DNA of 23,361 nucleotides from Oscillospiraceae bacterium (GCA_017549325.1 JAFYVA010000103.1:1-23361); one strand, 5' to 3'. Positions 15,836 through 22,662 are shown, numbered from the stretch's first letter. Notes: generated by a model from the letters alone, not told the origin. A program made the numbers and translations.

Positions 15836-16174
15836 ATGATTCTGGATTTTGAAACCATCGCACCCGTTTCCGCCGAGCATTTCAAGGGCGGCGAGGGCAC
15901 ACTGCAGGTTCGCAAATTCGACGATCCCAACATGGGTTCGGTGGTGCGTCTGACGCTGCCGCCCCACACCAGCATCGGTCTGCACACCCACGAGGGCAAC
16001 TGCGAGGTGGTGTATGTGCTGGCAGGTCACGGCGACTGCCTCTATGACGGCGGCTGCTATGATGTAAAGCCCGGCATGGTGGTCTACTGCCCCGAGCATC
16101 ACAGCCACTCCATCCGCAATACCGGCGAGGAAGTCATGGAACTTCTGGGCGTACTGCCCAAGAGCGTCATGTAA
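15836..16174 (+). CDS. Small cupin-domain protein, third gene after rpoD
   Basis: A 112-residue single-domain cupin. The two signature motifs are present: motif 1, LHTHEGNCEVVYVLAG (residues about 45-60), with His-x-His and Glu metal ligands, and motif 2, PGMVVYCPEHHSHSIRNTG (about 80-98), with the fourth His. Such proteins bind a divalent metal and have many activities, so the function is unknown. It begins 12 nt after the rpoD stop with GGGGGAG as ribosome-binding site, and no promoter or terminator separates it from rpoD, so it is transcribed with the sigma factor. No known partner role follows from that. It is closed by its own terminator. Confidence 0.82.
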   Translation: MILDFETIAPVSAEHFKGGEGTLQVRKFDDPNMGSVVRLTLPPHTSIGLHTHEGNCEVVYVLAGHGDCLYDGGCYDVKPGMVVYCPEHHSHSIRNTGEEVMELLGVLPKSVM

Positions 16175-16177
16175 TGA

Positions 16178-16213
16178 AAAAAGCTCCCAAATCCTAAGAT
16201 TTGGGAGCTTTTT
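16178..16213 (+). terminator. Terminator of the dnaG-rpoD-cupin operon
   Basis: GCTCCCAAATC (16183-16193) pairs perfectly with GATTTGGGAGC (16198-16208) around a CTAA loop, followed by TTTTT. A-rich bases on the left extend the stem to 16 pairs. Confidence 0.92.
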
Positions 16214-16238
16214 CCTGTTTGAATGTGGAAAATGGCAA

Positions 16239-16269
16239 AAAAAGAAACGCCCGATGGGCGTTTCTTTTT
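16239..16269. terminator. Terminator after rplL (bidirectional)
   Basis: GAAACGCCC (16244-16252) pairs with GGGCGTTTC (16256-16264) around GAT, flanked by an A-run (16237-16243) and TTTTT (16265-16269). On the minus strand it ends the ribosomal cluster 12 bp after rplL; on the plus strand it backs up the cupin terminator 25 bp away. Confidence 0.92.
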
Positions 16270-16281
16270 GTACGGTTAAAC

Positions 16282-16653
16282 TTACTTCAGCTCGACCTTG
16301 CCGCCGACTTCCTCGACCTGCTTCTTCAGAGCCTCGGCGTCCTCCTTGGACAGACCCTCCTTCATGACGGTGGGCACGCCCTCGACAGCAGCCTTGGCCT
16401 CGGCCAGACCCAGACCCATGACCTCGCGGATAACCTTGATGACCTTGATCTTCTGAGCGGCATCGAAACCAGCCAGAACGACGTCGAAGTCGGTCTTCTC
16501 CTCAACAGCGGCAGCAGCGCCGGCGGCGGGAGCAGCGGCCATAGCGGCAGCGGAAACACCGAAAACTTCCTCCAGAGCGTGAACCAGCTCGCTAAGCTCC
16601 AGAACGGTCAGACCCTTGATCTCTTCGATCATAGCAATAACTTTCTCAGACAT
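16282..16653 (-). CDS. rplL: 50S ribosomal protein L7/L12
   Basis: Stalk protein that recruits translation GTPases; present in several copies bound to L10. The 123-residue length is standard. The N-terminal dimerisation helices (residues 1-35), an Ala/Pro/Gly-rich hinge (about 35-50) and the C-terminal factor-binding domain ([35 protein letters not shown]) are all clear. Start ATG 16653 follows AGGAGG. Last gene of the cluster: a strong terminator follows directly, instead of rpoB. Confidence 0.97.
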   Translation of the reverse strand: MSEKVIAMIEEIKGLTVLELSELVHALEEVFGVSAAAMAAAPAAGAAAAVEEKTDFDVVLAGFDAAQKIKVIKVIREVMGLGLAEAKAAVEGVPTVMKEGLSKEDAEALKKQVEEVGGKVELK

Positions 16654-16704
16654 TGTAATAGCCTCCTGTTTTAAGATAGTTGTTTGTTTTTGTTTGACGC
16701 TGAA

Positions 16705-17235
16705 TTACTCAGCAGCGGGCTCGGCAGCGGCGACGGGTGCGCCGTTGTTCTCCACGACCTGCTGCAGGATATAAGCCAGAGCAGAGATGGGAGCCAGCAT
16801 GGTACCCAGAACCTGAGCCTGCAGGACGGGCAGTGCGGGGATGGAAGCCAGAGAGTTGACAGTCTCCATAGAAACGACCTTGCCGTCCATGAAGCCGCCC
16901 TTGATCTCGAACTTGCCATTGAGCTTCTTTGCAAACTCTGCGATGACGCGGGCGGGAGCCACGGGATCACCGGCGCAGATGGCCAGAGAAGTGGTACCGT
17001 TGAGCTGCTCGTCCAGCTCGGTCATGCCGCAGTTGTGGAATGCAAAGCGCAGCAGGGTGTTCTTGACGACGGTGTACTCGATGTCGTTCTCACGGCACGT
17101 AGCGCGCAGAGCGGTATCCTCTGCCACGTTGATACCCTTGTAATCGACGAGGACGCCGGCAGCTGCATTCTGCAGCTTCTCGGTCAGAGCCGCCACGATC
17201 GCCTGCTTTTCAGACAGAACATTTGCGTTGGGCAT
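16705..17235 (-). CDS. rplJ: 50S ribosomal protein L10
   Basis: Anchors L7/L12 dimers on the ribosomal stalk and, in bacteria, represses its own operon by binding its mRNA leader together with L12. The 176-residue protein starts MPNANVLSEKQAIVAALTEKL and shows the typical NTLLRFAF and NGTTSLAICAGDPVAPARVI blocks. It ends in an Ala/Glu-rich tail; the long helix before it would carry L12. Start ATG 17235 is preceded by GGAGGTG. It has its own perfect-consensus promoter and an attenuator leader, and leads into rplL 51 nt later. Confidence 0.96.
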   Translation of the reverse strand: MPNANVLSEKQAIVAALTEKLQNAAAGVLVDYKGINVAEDTALRATCRENDIEYTVVKNTLLRFAFHNCGMTELDEQLNGTTSLAICAGDPVAPARVIAEFAKKLNGKFEIKGGFMDGKVVSMETVNSLASIPALPVLQAQVLGTMLAPISALAYILQQVVENNGAPVAAAEPAAE

Positions 17236-17264
17236 TCTTGTTGTTCACCTCCATGAGATTTTGC

Positions 17265-17282
17265 GGTGCATCTCCATGCACC
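17265..17282 (-). promoter_or_regulatory. Hairpin before the rplJ ribosome-binding site
   Basis: Perfect 7-bp hairpin (arms 17265-17271 and 17276-17282) whose loop reads GGAG on the transcribed strand. It lies between the attenuator and the true GGAGGTG site of rplJ. It could be part of a translational control or only a spacer. Confidence 0.35.
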
Positions 17283-17308
17283 AGGGGTTGAGGTGCGTTC
17301 TATTTCGG

Positions 17309-17345
17309 AAAAAAACCATCCTCATATCGCAAGACATGAGGATGG
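17309..17345 (-). terminator. Attenuator terminator in the L10 leader
   Basis: On the minus strand, CCATCCTCAT (17345-17336) pairs perfectly with ATGAGGATGG (17325-17316) and is followed by seven Ts (17315-17309). It lies upstream of rplJ and downstream of its promoter, so it stops transcription before the genes unless an alternative pairing forms. Confidence 0.9.
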
Positions 17346-17419
17346 TGAGCAAATCATATCGAATTGCCATCCTCGGCAGGACTTACGGCGCAAGCGCCAC
17401 CTGCTGTCTTTGGAACGCA
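17309..17419 (-). ncRNA. Ribosomal protein L10 leader (L10-L12 autoregulatory element)
   Basis: The roughly 110-nt leader from the predicted start near 17419 has the features of the Bacillota L10 leader family: GACAGCAGGTGG (17408-17397), an internal hairpin GGCGC-TTGC-GCC, then GTAAGTCCTGCCGAGG, closing a stem with CAGG/CCTG as expected for the kink-turn that binds the L10-L12 complex. Downstream, GAGGATGG (17374-17367) can pair with CCATCCTC (17345-17338), competing with the terminator stem that uses the same bases. Excess L10-L12 would favour termination. The structure was drawn by eye. Confidence 0.88.
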
Positions 17420-17425
17420 TCTGCT

Positions 17426-17454
17426 ATTATATCCAGAGCCGGACAATTTGTCAA
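17426..17454 (-). promoter_or_regulatory. rplJL promoter, perfect sigma-A consensus
   Basis: On the minus strand, TTGACA (17454-17449), exactly 17 bp, then TATAAT (17431-17426). Both hexamers match the consensus in every base. It lies just after the rplA stop. I saw no terminator between rplA and this promoter, so read-through from the upstream genes also reaches the leader. Confidence 0.93.
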
Positions 17455-17499
17455 GCTAAAGATACGTATTTTTTGCGTTTTTTTGTAAGTTTTTGTACC

Positions 17500-18192
17500 T
17501 TACAGCTGCTTGGCAGCGTTCATCTTCACGCCGGGGCCCATGGTGGAAGCAGCCACGCAGGACTTGACGTACTGACCCTTGGCAGCGGCGGGCTTGGCCT
17601 TGATGATGGCGCCCATGAGAGCGGTGTAGTTCTCATAGAGCTTCTCAGCACCGAAGGAAACCTTGCCGATGGGGCAGTGGATGATGTTGGTCTTGTCCAG
17701 ACGGTACTCGACCTTACCGGCCTTGACTTCCTTGACGGCCTTAGCCACGTCGGGAGTCACGGTGCCGGCCTTGGGGGAGGGCATCAGACCCTTGGGGCCC
17801 AGAACCTTACCCAGACGGCCAACCAGACCCATCATGTCGGGAGAAGCGACGACCACATCGAAGTCGAACCAGTTCTCCTTCTGGATCTTCTCGACCATAT
17901 CCATATCGCCGACGAAGTCAGCACCGGCCTCACGGGCAGCGGCAGCCTTGTCGTCCTTGGCGAAGACCAGCACGCGGGCAGTCTTACCGGTACCGTTGGG
18001 CAGCACGATGGCGCCGCGGACCTGCTGGTCAGCGTGACGGGAGTCGACACCCAGCTTCACGTGCAGCTCGACGGTCTCGTCGAACTTGGCGCTGGCGGTC
18101 TTGCAGATCAGCTCCAGACCCTCCTTGGGATCATACAGCATAGCCTTATCGATCTGCTTAGCACTTTCCTGATATTTCTTACCTCTAAACAT
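17500..18192 (-). CDS. rplA: 50S ribosomal protein L1
   Basis: Protein of the mobile L1 stalk of the large subunit and translational repressor of the L11-L1 genes in many bacteria. 230 residues, the standard length. Typical are [15 protein letters not shown] at the start, the LHVKLGVD(S)[18 protein letters not shown] run cut here into the rRNA-binding block, and the C-terminal [11 protein letters not shown]. Start ATG 18192 has AAGGAGG upstream; the frame stays open for 10 codons more, but that part overlaps rplK and lacks a site. It follows rplK after 13 bp. Confidence 0.96.
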   Translation of the reverse strand: MFRGKKYQESAKQIDKAMLYDPKEGLELICKTASAKFDETVELHVKLGVDSRHADQQVRGAIVLPNGTGKTARVLVFAKDDKAAAAREAGADFVGDMDMVEKIQKENWFDFDVVVASPDMMGLVGRLGKVLGPKGLMPSPKAGTVTPDVAKAVKEVKAGKVEYRLDKTNIIHCPIGKVSFGAEKLYENYTALMGAIIKAKPAAAKGQYVKSCVAASTMGPGVKMNAAKQL

Positions 18193-18205
18193 CGTTACTA
18201 CCTCC

Positions 18206-18631
18206 TTACTCGCCGACGACAACGCCCATGGAGCGTGCGGTACCAGCGATCATGCTCATAGCGGCTTCCAGAGAAGCGGCATTGAGATCGCGCATCTTCA
18301 TCTCAGCGATCTTCTGGATGGAGGCCTTGGAGATGGTAGCGACCTTTTCCTTGTTGGGAACGCCGGAACCGGACTCGATGTTGCACTCCTTCTTGATGAG
18401 GACGGCTGCGGGGGGAGTCTTGGTGATGAAAGAGAAGGAACGGTCGGCATAAACGGTGATCACAACGGGGATGATCAGGCCGGCGTCATTCTTGGTGCGC
18501 TCGTTGAATTCCTTGGTGAAGGCGGCGATGTTCACGCCGTGCTGACCCAGAGCGGGGCCAACGGGGGGTGCGGGAGTTGCTTTTGCTGCGGGGATCTGCA
18601 GCTTAACGTAACCAACGACTTTCTGTGCCAT
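18206..18631 (-). CDS. rplK: 50S ribosomal protein L11
   Basis: Binds the GTPase-associated centre of 23S rRNA. 141 residues, the standard length, with the N-terminal block [20 protein letters not shown] (residues about 7-26), [18 protein letters not shown] and the C-terminal rRNA-binding domain ending RSMGVVVGE. Start ATG 18631 follows AAAGGAGGTG. The gene follows nusG after 109 bp that fold into three hairpins, and is followed by rplA. Confidence 0.97.
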   Translation of the reverse strand: MAQKVVGYVKLQIPAAKATPAPPVGPALGQHGVNIAAFTKEFNERTKNDAGLIIPVVITVYADRSFSFITKTPPAAVLIKKECNIESGSGVPNKEKVATISKASIQKIAEMKMRDLNAASLEAAMSMIAGTARSMGVVVGE

Positions 18632-18662
18632 TTGAAGGCACCTCCTTTAATAAAATGTGGTA

Positions 18663-18739
18663 GCGGCCGAGCCGATCTCGGACCCGCTCTTGGCGAGATG
18701 ACCTATGCATCTCTCCCACTTGCGCAGAGCGTGCTGCGC
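18663..18739 (-). promoter_or_regulatory. Three-hairpin leader between nusG and rplK
   Basis: Reading the minus strand from the nusG stop: hairpin 1, GCGCAG/CTGCGC (18739-18734 with 18727-18722); hairpin 2, GAGATG/CATCTC extended by GG/CC (18716-18708 with 18700-18692); hairpin 3, a nine-pair stem made of GCGG/CCGC and CCGAG/CTCGG with a 2-nt bulge (18687-18677 with 18671-18663). None is followed by a T-run. The position is where L1 binds in other bacteria to repress rplK-rplA, so an autoregulatory site is a reasonable guess. Confidence 0.5.
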
Positions 18740-18740
18740 G

Positions 18741-19265
18741 TCACTGCATAACTTCCACCTGATCGAGCTCGAGCTCAACAGGGGTTTCTCTGCCGAACAT
18801 GGAGACCACAACGCGGACCTTGTTCTTCTCCGCCTCGATCTCCTCCACGACACCGGTAAAGGAAGCCAGGGGGCCGTCGGTGATACGCACCGTGTCGCCC
18901 ACATTGTACTTCACAACGATCTCGTGCTTCTCCAGCGACATCTGACGGACCTCTTCCTCCGTGAGAGGGATGGCCTTGTTGGCCTCGCCCACGAAACCGG
19001 TCACGCCGCGGATGTTGCGGATGATATGCCACGTCTCGTCAGTGAGCACCATCTTGATCAGCACGTAGCCGGGGAACACCTTGCGCTCCACCTCTTTCAC
19101 CACGCCGGACTCGGTCACTTCCGTCACGGTCTCCATAGGGATTTCCATGCGCAGGACCATATCCTCGCAGCGGCGATTGGCCACAGACTTCTCAATAGCG
19201 GCTTTCACTGCATTTTCGTAGCCGGAATAGGTATGGATCACATACCACTTCGCATTCTCAGACAT
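18741..19265 (-). CDS. nusG: Transcription termination/antitermination factor NusG
   Basis: Binds RNA polymerase and modulates pausing and termination. 174 residues, standard. The NGN domain begins AKWYVIHTYSGYENAVK and includes the FPGYVLIKM and VTGFVGEANKAIPLTEEEV blocks; the KOW domain at the C-terminus contains VGDTVRITDGPLASFTGVVEEI. Start ATG 19265 follows AAGGAGC and gives the normal N-terminus; the frame is open further upstream to 19364, but that part is antisense-like overlap with secE. It follows secE after 11 bp. Confidence 0.96.
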   Translation of the reverse strand: MSENAKWYVIHTYSGYENAVKAAIEKSVANRRCEDMVLRMEIPMETVTEVTESGVVKEVERKVFPGYVLIKMVLTDETWHIIRNIRGVTGFVGEANKAIPLTEEEVRQMSLEKHEIVVKYNVGDTVRITDGPLASFTGVVEEIEAEKNKVRVVVSMFGRETPVELELDQVEVMQ

Positions 19266-19276
19266 AGCGTCGCTCC

Positions 19277-19483
19277 TTATGCGAACAGTCCGATCAGCGT
19301 ATCGACTGCCAGAACGGCAACCGCGTCGAAGATCCAAATGCAAACGCCAACCAGCAGGGAGCACAGCAGCACGATGCCGGTGTTCTTGGATACTTCTTTA
19401 CCGGAAGGCCACACGACCTTCTTCAGCTCGCTTCTCATCTCGCGGAACCAACGGCCGCGATCCTTCTTCTTGCTTTCAGCCAT
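19277..19483 (-). CDS. secE: Preprotein translocase subunit SecE
   Basis: Small essential subunit of the SecYEG channel in the cytoplasmic membrane. The 68-residue protein has a charged N-terminus, the conserved amphipathic segment FREMRSELKKVVWPSGKEV (residues 13-31) and one transmembrane helix (about 36-58). This is the single-helix form found in Firmicutes. It lies between rpmG and nusG in the usual order. Its ATG 19483 has AGGGAGATACGACAAA upstream, so the site is AGGGAG. Confidence 0.95.
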   Translation of the reverse strand: MAESKKKDRGRWFREMRSELKKVVWPSGKEVSKNTGIVLLCSLLVGVCIWIFDAVAVLAVDTLIGLFA

Positions 19484-19498
19484 TTTGTCGTATCTCCC

Positions 19499-19648
19499 TT
19501 ACTTGGTCTCGGTGTGGACAGTGTGCTTTCTGCAGAAGGGGCAATACTTGTTCATCTGAAGCTTGTCCGGGGTATTCTTCTTGTTCTTCATCGTGTTGTA
19601 GTTTCTCTGCTTGCACTCGTTGCATCTGAGAGTGATTTTCACGCGCAT
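19499..19648 (-). CDS. rpmG: 50S ribosomal protein L33 (zinc-ribbon form)
   Basis: 49-residue ribosomal protein that binds near the E site. Four zinc-ligand cysteines are present (C9 and C12 in RCNEC, C36 and C39 in CPFC), so this is the zinc-containing form rather than the zinc-free paralogue made under zinc limitation. Start ATG 19648 follows AAGGAGGTG; the frame is open upstream to 19774 but only [12 protein letters not shown] is the family start. First gene of the secE-nusG cluster. Confidence 0.95.
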   Translation of the reverse strand: MRVKITLRCNECKQRNYNTMKNKKNTPDKLQMNKYCPFCRKHTVHTETK

Positions 19649-19704
19649 GGTTCGGCACCTCCTTATTAGATTGGGTCGTCCTCGCGGGAACGCCCTGATT
19701 GCCT

Positions 19705-19719
19705 CCCTGTTTCGCAGGG
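19705..19719 (-). promoter_or_regulatory. Hairpin in the rpmG leader
   Basis: CCCTG-CGAAA-CAGGG on the minus strand, in the middle of the approximately 130-nt leader between the predicted start and rpmG. It has no T-run and no known match. I see no tRNA in this leader. Confidence 0.35.
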
Positions 19720-19785
19720 TTCTTTTCTTGCGCCTGAAGCGAAAAAAGCGCGCAAAAAGAAAACACCCACTCACAGGTATTGACC

Positions 19786-19814
19786 ACTATACCATACTTT
19801 CTGCCACAGGTCAA
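19786..19814 (-). promoter_or_regulatory. Promoter of the rpmG-secE-nusG-rplKA cluster
   Basis: On the minus strand, TTGACC (19814-19809), a 17-bp spacer and TATAGT (19791-19786), with TG one base before the -10. The start would be near 19779. Confidence 0.82.
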
Positions 19815-19864
19815 CAGAAATTTTCCGATAATTTGTACTTTTTTAAATAATTTTTCCCTCCCCG

Positions 19865-19893
19865 TTGCGCTGGGGAGAAAAATTGTGTATGAT
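19865..19893 (+). promoter_or_regulatory. ruvX operon promoter (sigma-A type)
   Basis: TTGCGC (19865-19870), a 17-bp spacer and TATGAT (19888-19893), about 35 bp before the ruvX start. An AT-rich tract lies immediately upstream (19820-19858). Confidence 0.65.
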
Positions 19894-19928
19894 AGCCTCA
19901 GGAAGCAGAAACAAAGGAGAAATTTCCT

Positions 19929-20354
19929 ATGAAAATTATGGCAATCGACTACGGTGATGCCCATACCGGCATCGCCCTTTCCGATGCAACCATGACACTG
20001 GCGGGTTTCACCACCGTCATCGACAGCCGCAAGGCTGAGGTGGTGGCCGCCGAGATCGTCCGTATCATCGCCGAATACGGCGTCACGGAGCTGGTGCTGG
20101 GCTATCCCAAGAATATGGACGGCACCCTTGGCCCCCGGGCGGAGAAATGCGCCGCCTTCGGCGAGACGCTCAAGGAGCTGACGGGACTGCCCCTCACCCT
20201 CTGGGACGAGCGCCGCAGCACCGTGGAGGCACACAATATACTATTTAATAACGGAAAGAACGCCAAGCAGCGGAAAAAGACGGTGGATGCAGTGGCCGCC
20301 TCGCTGATGCTGGAGGGCTTTATGACCCGCAAGCGACTGGAGACCGGCAGATGA
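19929..20354 (+). CDS. ruvX: RuvX/YqgF-family pre-16S rRNA nuclease / putative Holliday junction resolvase
   Basis: RNase H-fold nuclease; the family is linked to 5' maturation of 16S rRNA and was first proposed as a Holliday junction resolvase. The 141-residue product has the N-terminal MKIMAIDYGDAHTGIALSD (catalytic Asp in IDYG), the ELVLGYPKNMDGTLGPRAE block near residue 57, LWDERRSTVEAH near 92 and the C-terminal catalytic Asp in VDAVAASLMLE. DYGDAHTG is a variant of the commoner D-x-G-x-K/R-x-x-G, lacking the basic residue. Start ATG 19929 follows AAAGGAG. Its stop overlaps the next start by 4 nt (ATGA). Confidence 0.92.
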   Translation: MKIMAIDYGDAHTGIALSDATMTLAGFTTVIDSRKAEVVAAEIVRIIAEYGVTELVLGYPKNMDGTLGPRAEKCAAFGETLKELTGLPLTLWDERRSTVEAHNILFNNGKNAKQRKKTVDAVAASLMLEGFMTRKRLETGR

Positions 20355-21559
20355 ATGTGATCGTCATTGGCGGCGGTGCCGCCGGCATGATGGCGGCGCT
20401 GACGGCGGCAGAGCACGGCCATCAGGTGACGCTGCTGGAGCGGCAGAGTCGCGTTGGCCGCAAGCTGATGGCCACCGGTAACGGACGATGCAATCTCACC
20501 AACCGCCACACCGCGCCCGTCCATTACCACGGACAGGACGAGCAGTTCTGCGCCCCGGCGCTCGCTGCCTTCGACGTGGATGCCACACTGGATTTCTTCG
20601 CAAAACTGGGGCTTGTCACCATGACGGAGGACAGCGGTCGGGTCTATCCCTTCAGCAACATGGCCGGCAGCGTGCTGGATGTGCTGCGCTTTGCTCTGGA
20701 GCAGCCCAACATTGACCTCCGCACCGGCTGCGTGGTCACCAATATTCGCCATAAGAACGGTCTGTTCACCGTCACCACCGAGGAGGACACCTTCACGGCA
20801 CAGAACGTCATTCTGGCAGCCGGCGGTGCCGCGGGAAGCAAGGTGGGCGGTGTCATGGACGGCTATCAGCTGGGCAAGGCCATGGGCCACCACCGCACAG
20901 CCCTCTACCCCTCCCTCGTGCAGCTTAAGACCGATCCTACCTATCCCCGTGCCCTCAAGGGTGTGAAGGCGGAGGCTGCCATCACCGTCCAGCGCCGCGG
21001 TCAGGTGCTGACTATGGGACAGGGGGAGATCCTCTTTACCGAGTACGGACTCAGCGGCCCCGCCATCTTTGACCTGTCCCGCGCTGTCGCCACCGGCGGC
21101 GAGGGGCTGGAGGTCAGCCTCGACTTCCTCCCCGACTGGTCGGAGGAGGCCACGATGGATTGGCTCCGCTCGTTGCAGCGCAGCCGCGCCAAGCAGGAGA
21201 CGGGCTCCCTTCTCTGCGGTACGCTTCACAGCCGCTTAGGGCAGATGGTGTGCAAATCGGCGGGCTTTACCACACAGCTCTGCGACACGCTGGACGAGGA
21301 CGCATTGCGCCGCATTGCCCGCCGACTGCGTGCCTTTACCCTCCCCATTACCGGTGTATGCGGTTTTGATCAGGCACAGGTGACGGCAGGCGGCCTGCGT
21401 ACCGACGAGTTCGACCCCCACACCATGGAGAGCCGCCTTGTACCGGGTTTCTACGCCTGCGGCGAGGTGCTGGACATCGACGGCGACTGCGGCGGGTACA
21501 ATCTCCAGTGGGCATGGAGCAGCGGCTATATTGCCGGACAACTGAACAGTAATCGCTAA
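20351..21559 (+). CDS. HI0933/YhiN/BaiN-family flavoprotein
   Basis: FAD-binding oxidoreductase of the HI0933-like (YhiN, BaiN) family, found in most Firmicutes. 402 residues with the N-terminal dinucleotide-binding motif VIGGGAAGMMAALTAAE (residues about 4-20), VTLLERQSRVGRKLMATGNG and then GRCNLTN, which is diagnostic for this family. A central LAAGGAAG loop and a C-terminal FYACGEVLDIDGDCGGYNLQ block complete the FAD site. BaiN has been proposed to act in bile-acid 7-alpha-dehydroxylation, but most members have no proven substrate and none is suggested here. The start overlaps the ruvX stop by 4 nt, so the two are coupled. It ends in a strong terminator shared with the CDF gene. Confidence 0.9.
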   Translation: MNVIVIGGGAAGMMAALTAAEHGHQVTLLERQSRVGRKLMATGNGRCNLTNRHTAPVHYHGQDEQFCAPALAAFDVDATLDFFAKLGLVTMTEDSGRVYPFSNMAGSVLDVLRFALEQPNIDLRTGCVVTNIRHKNGLFTVTTEEDTFTAQNVILAAGGAAGSKVGGVMDGYQLGKAMGHHRTALYPSLVQLKTDPTYPRALKGVKAEAAITVQRRGQVLTMGQGEILFTEYGLSGPAIFDLSRAVATGGEGLEVSLDFLPDWSEEATMDWLRSLQRSRAKQETGSLLCGTLHSRLGQMVCKSAGFTTQLCDTLDEDALRRIARRLRAFTLPITGVCGFDQAQVTAGGLRTDEFDPHTMESRLVPGFYACGEVLDIDGDCGGYNLQWAWSSGYIAGQLNSNR

Positions 21560-21565
21560 ACAAAA

Positions 21566-21605
21566 ATGCGATACCCGATTTTCACAACCGGGTATCGCGT
21601 TTTTT
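21566..21605. terminator. Bidirectional terminator between the flavoprotein and CDF genes
   Basis: GCGATACCCG (21568-21577) pairs perfectly with CGGGTATCGC (21589-21598), followed by GTTTTTT; an A-run on the left gives the T-tract for the minus strand. The CDF stop codon begins right at the end of the T-run. Confidence 0.9.
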
Positions 21606-22500
21606 AATGTGTATGATGATGCGTTCCGTGTGCAGCGCAGGGCGGCGGCAACACCCGACGCACCGGCTCTGTACATATCTCTGCGGAAGTCTCGATTTCT
21701 ATCGTCAGGTGTTCCACACCCCACGCGCGCAGTTTCTCGCGCACCGCTCGTTTGATGCTATCGGCTTCCCCGTCGGTGACAAGATGCATGGTAGCGCAGC
21801 AGTGATGTTCGCCCACGCTCCATAGATGAACGTGGTGGATCGAGAGAACGCCTTCTATTTCCTTTACATGGCTGACAATTTCCGCAACTGTAATGCCGCG
21901 GGGTACTCTTTCGAGGAACTCTTCCACTCCCACTTTCATGTTTTTAAGGGCATGGAACAGGATAAACAGCGCAGCACCGAGGGACATCAGCGGATCAATC
22001 ACCGAAATATCCGTAAAGCGCATGATGACGGCACCTGCCAGCACCACCACCCAGCCAAGGACATCCTCCAGCATGTGTAAGTTCACCGCTTTTTGATTCA
22101 TCCCGTTCCCACCATGGGTGAAAAAGGCCGCGCAGCCATTGACAAGCACGCCTACAACGGCAATGGCGATCATCCCGTCATACTGTATCTCCCTCGGCTG
22201 TACCACCCGTGAAAGAGAGGTGAACATCACGATCACGGCACCAACGATCAGAATCCCCGTCGTGATCACGCCACCCAATGTAGAGTAGCGGCCGTAGCCA
22301 TAGGTATACGTCTCATCCGGTTGCTGTTTACTTTTCCGTTCCAGAATGACGGAAACGGCAATGCTGGCCGCATCTCCCAAATCATGTACAGCATCAGAAA
22401 TAACAGCGACACTGCCTGTTAATAATCCGCCTACAAACTCAAAAACAGCAAATGACAAATTCAGCACCAGTGCTACTAAAATATTTCTTTCCGTTTTCAT
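21604..22500 (-). CDS. Cation diffusion facilitator (CzcD/ZitB-type) metal efflux protein
   Basis: Proton-coupled exporter of divalent metal from the cytoplasm. The 298-residue protein has six membrane segments with the metal site of zinc-type CDFs: H39 and D43 in SDAVHDLGD of helix 2, and H141 and D145 in LHMLED of helix 5. A cytoplasmic domain follows (HHVHLWSVGEHHCC near residue 230-245), and the C-terminus ends in a His-rich tail (GTHHHTH). The His-Asp/His-Asp pair points to zinc, possibly also cobalt or cadmium. Start ATG 22500 is chosen because AAGGAAGG precedes it; the frame is open to 22560 without a site. Divergent from a TetR gene with a shared operator. Its GC content and codon use look lower than those of its neighbours. 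Confidence 0.92.
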   Translation of the reverse strand: MKTERNILVALVLNLSFAVFEFVGGLLTGSVAVISDAVHDLGDAASIAVSVILERKSKQQPDETYTYGYGRYSTLGGVITTGILIVGAVIVMFTSLSRVVQPREIQYDGMIAIAVVGVLVNGCAAFFTHGGNGMNQKAVNLHMLEDVLGWVVVLAGAVIMRFTDISVIDPLMSLGAALFILFHALKNMKVGVEEFLERVPRGITVAEIVSHVKEIEGVLSIHHVHLWSVGEHHCCATMHLVTDGEADSIKRAVREKLRAWGVEHLTIEIETSAEICTEPVRRVLPPPCAAHGTHHHTH

Positions 22501-22544
22501 ACAGCCTTCCTTTGACTTTTCTCCGCATTTATCATACAATAGAT

Positions 22545-22573
22545 TTGTTATCGAACACACTGTTTGATAATAT
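22545..22573 (+). promoter_or_regulatory. Candidate tetR promoter overlapping the operator
   Basis: TTGTTA (22545-22550), a 17-bp spacer and TAATAT (22568-22573), each 4 of 6. The operator fills the spacer, which would give autorepression. Weak match, kept because of its placement. Confidence 0.35.
22548..22570. promoter_or_regulatory. 23-bp palindromic operator between CDF and TetR genes
   Basis: TTATCGAACA (22548-22557), CAC, TGTTTGATAA (22561-22570): arms match as inverted repeat in 9 of 10 positions. On the minus strand it starts 2 bp after the CDF -10 and so covers the transcription start. On the plus strand it lies between the -35 and -10 of the weak tetR promoter candidate. The size and position are what is expected of a TetR-family operator. 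Confidence 0.7.
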
Positions 22574-22599
22574 CATAGCAGATGACCGCCACGATACAA
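22572..22599 (-). promoter_or_regulatory. CDF gene promoter
   Basis: On the minus strand, TTGTAT (22599-22594), a 16-bp spacer and TATGAT (22577-22572). The palindromic operator follows directly. Confidence 0.6.
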
Positions 22600-22662
22600 C
22601 AGCCACTTTGATGCCGCTGTTCGTTACGGAACGAATCATCAAAATTGTATGGAGAAACAGTC

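Noticed and set aside
14351..16108. 585-codon open frame on the minus strand under the end of dnaG, rpoD and the cupin gene
   Set aside because: It mirrors the conserved coding frames on the other strand, has no ribosome-binding site or domain, and its Leu/Gln/His-rich composition is that of an antisense shadow.
18193..18222. Ten-codon N-terminal extension of rplA
   Set aside because: It overlaps the rplK stop, has no ribosome-binding site, and the family N-terminus begins at the next Met, 18192, after AAGGAGG.
17266..18261. 331-codon plus-strand frame spanning the L10 leader and rplA
   Set aside because: It crosses a functional promoter, attenuator and rplA in antisense, with no initiation site.
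19649..19928. tRNA gene upstream of rpmG, as seen in some Clostridia
   Set aside because: No cloverleaf, TTC-loop motif or CCA-like end is present; the region holds two divergent promoters and a short hairpin.
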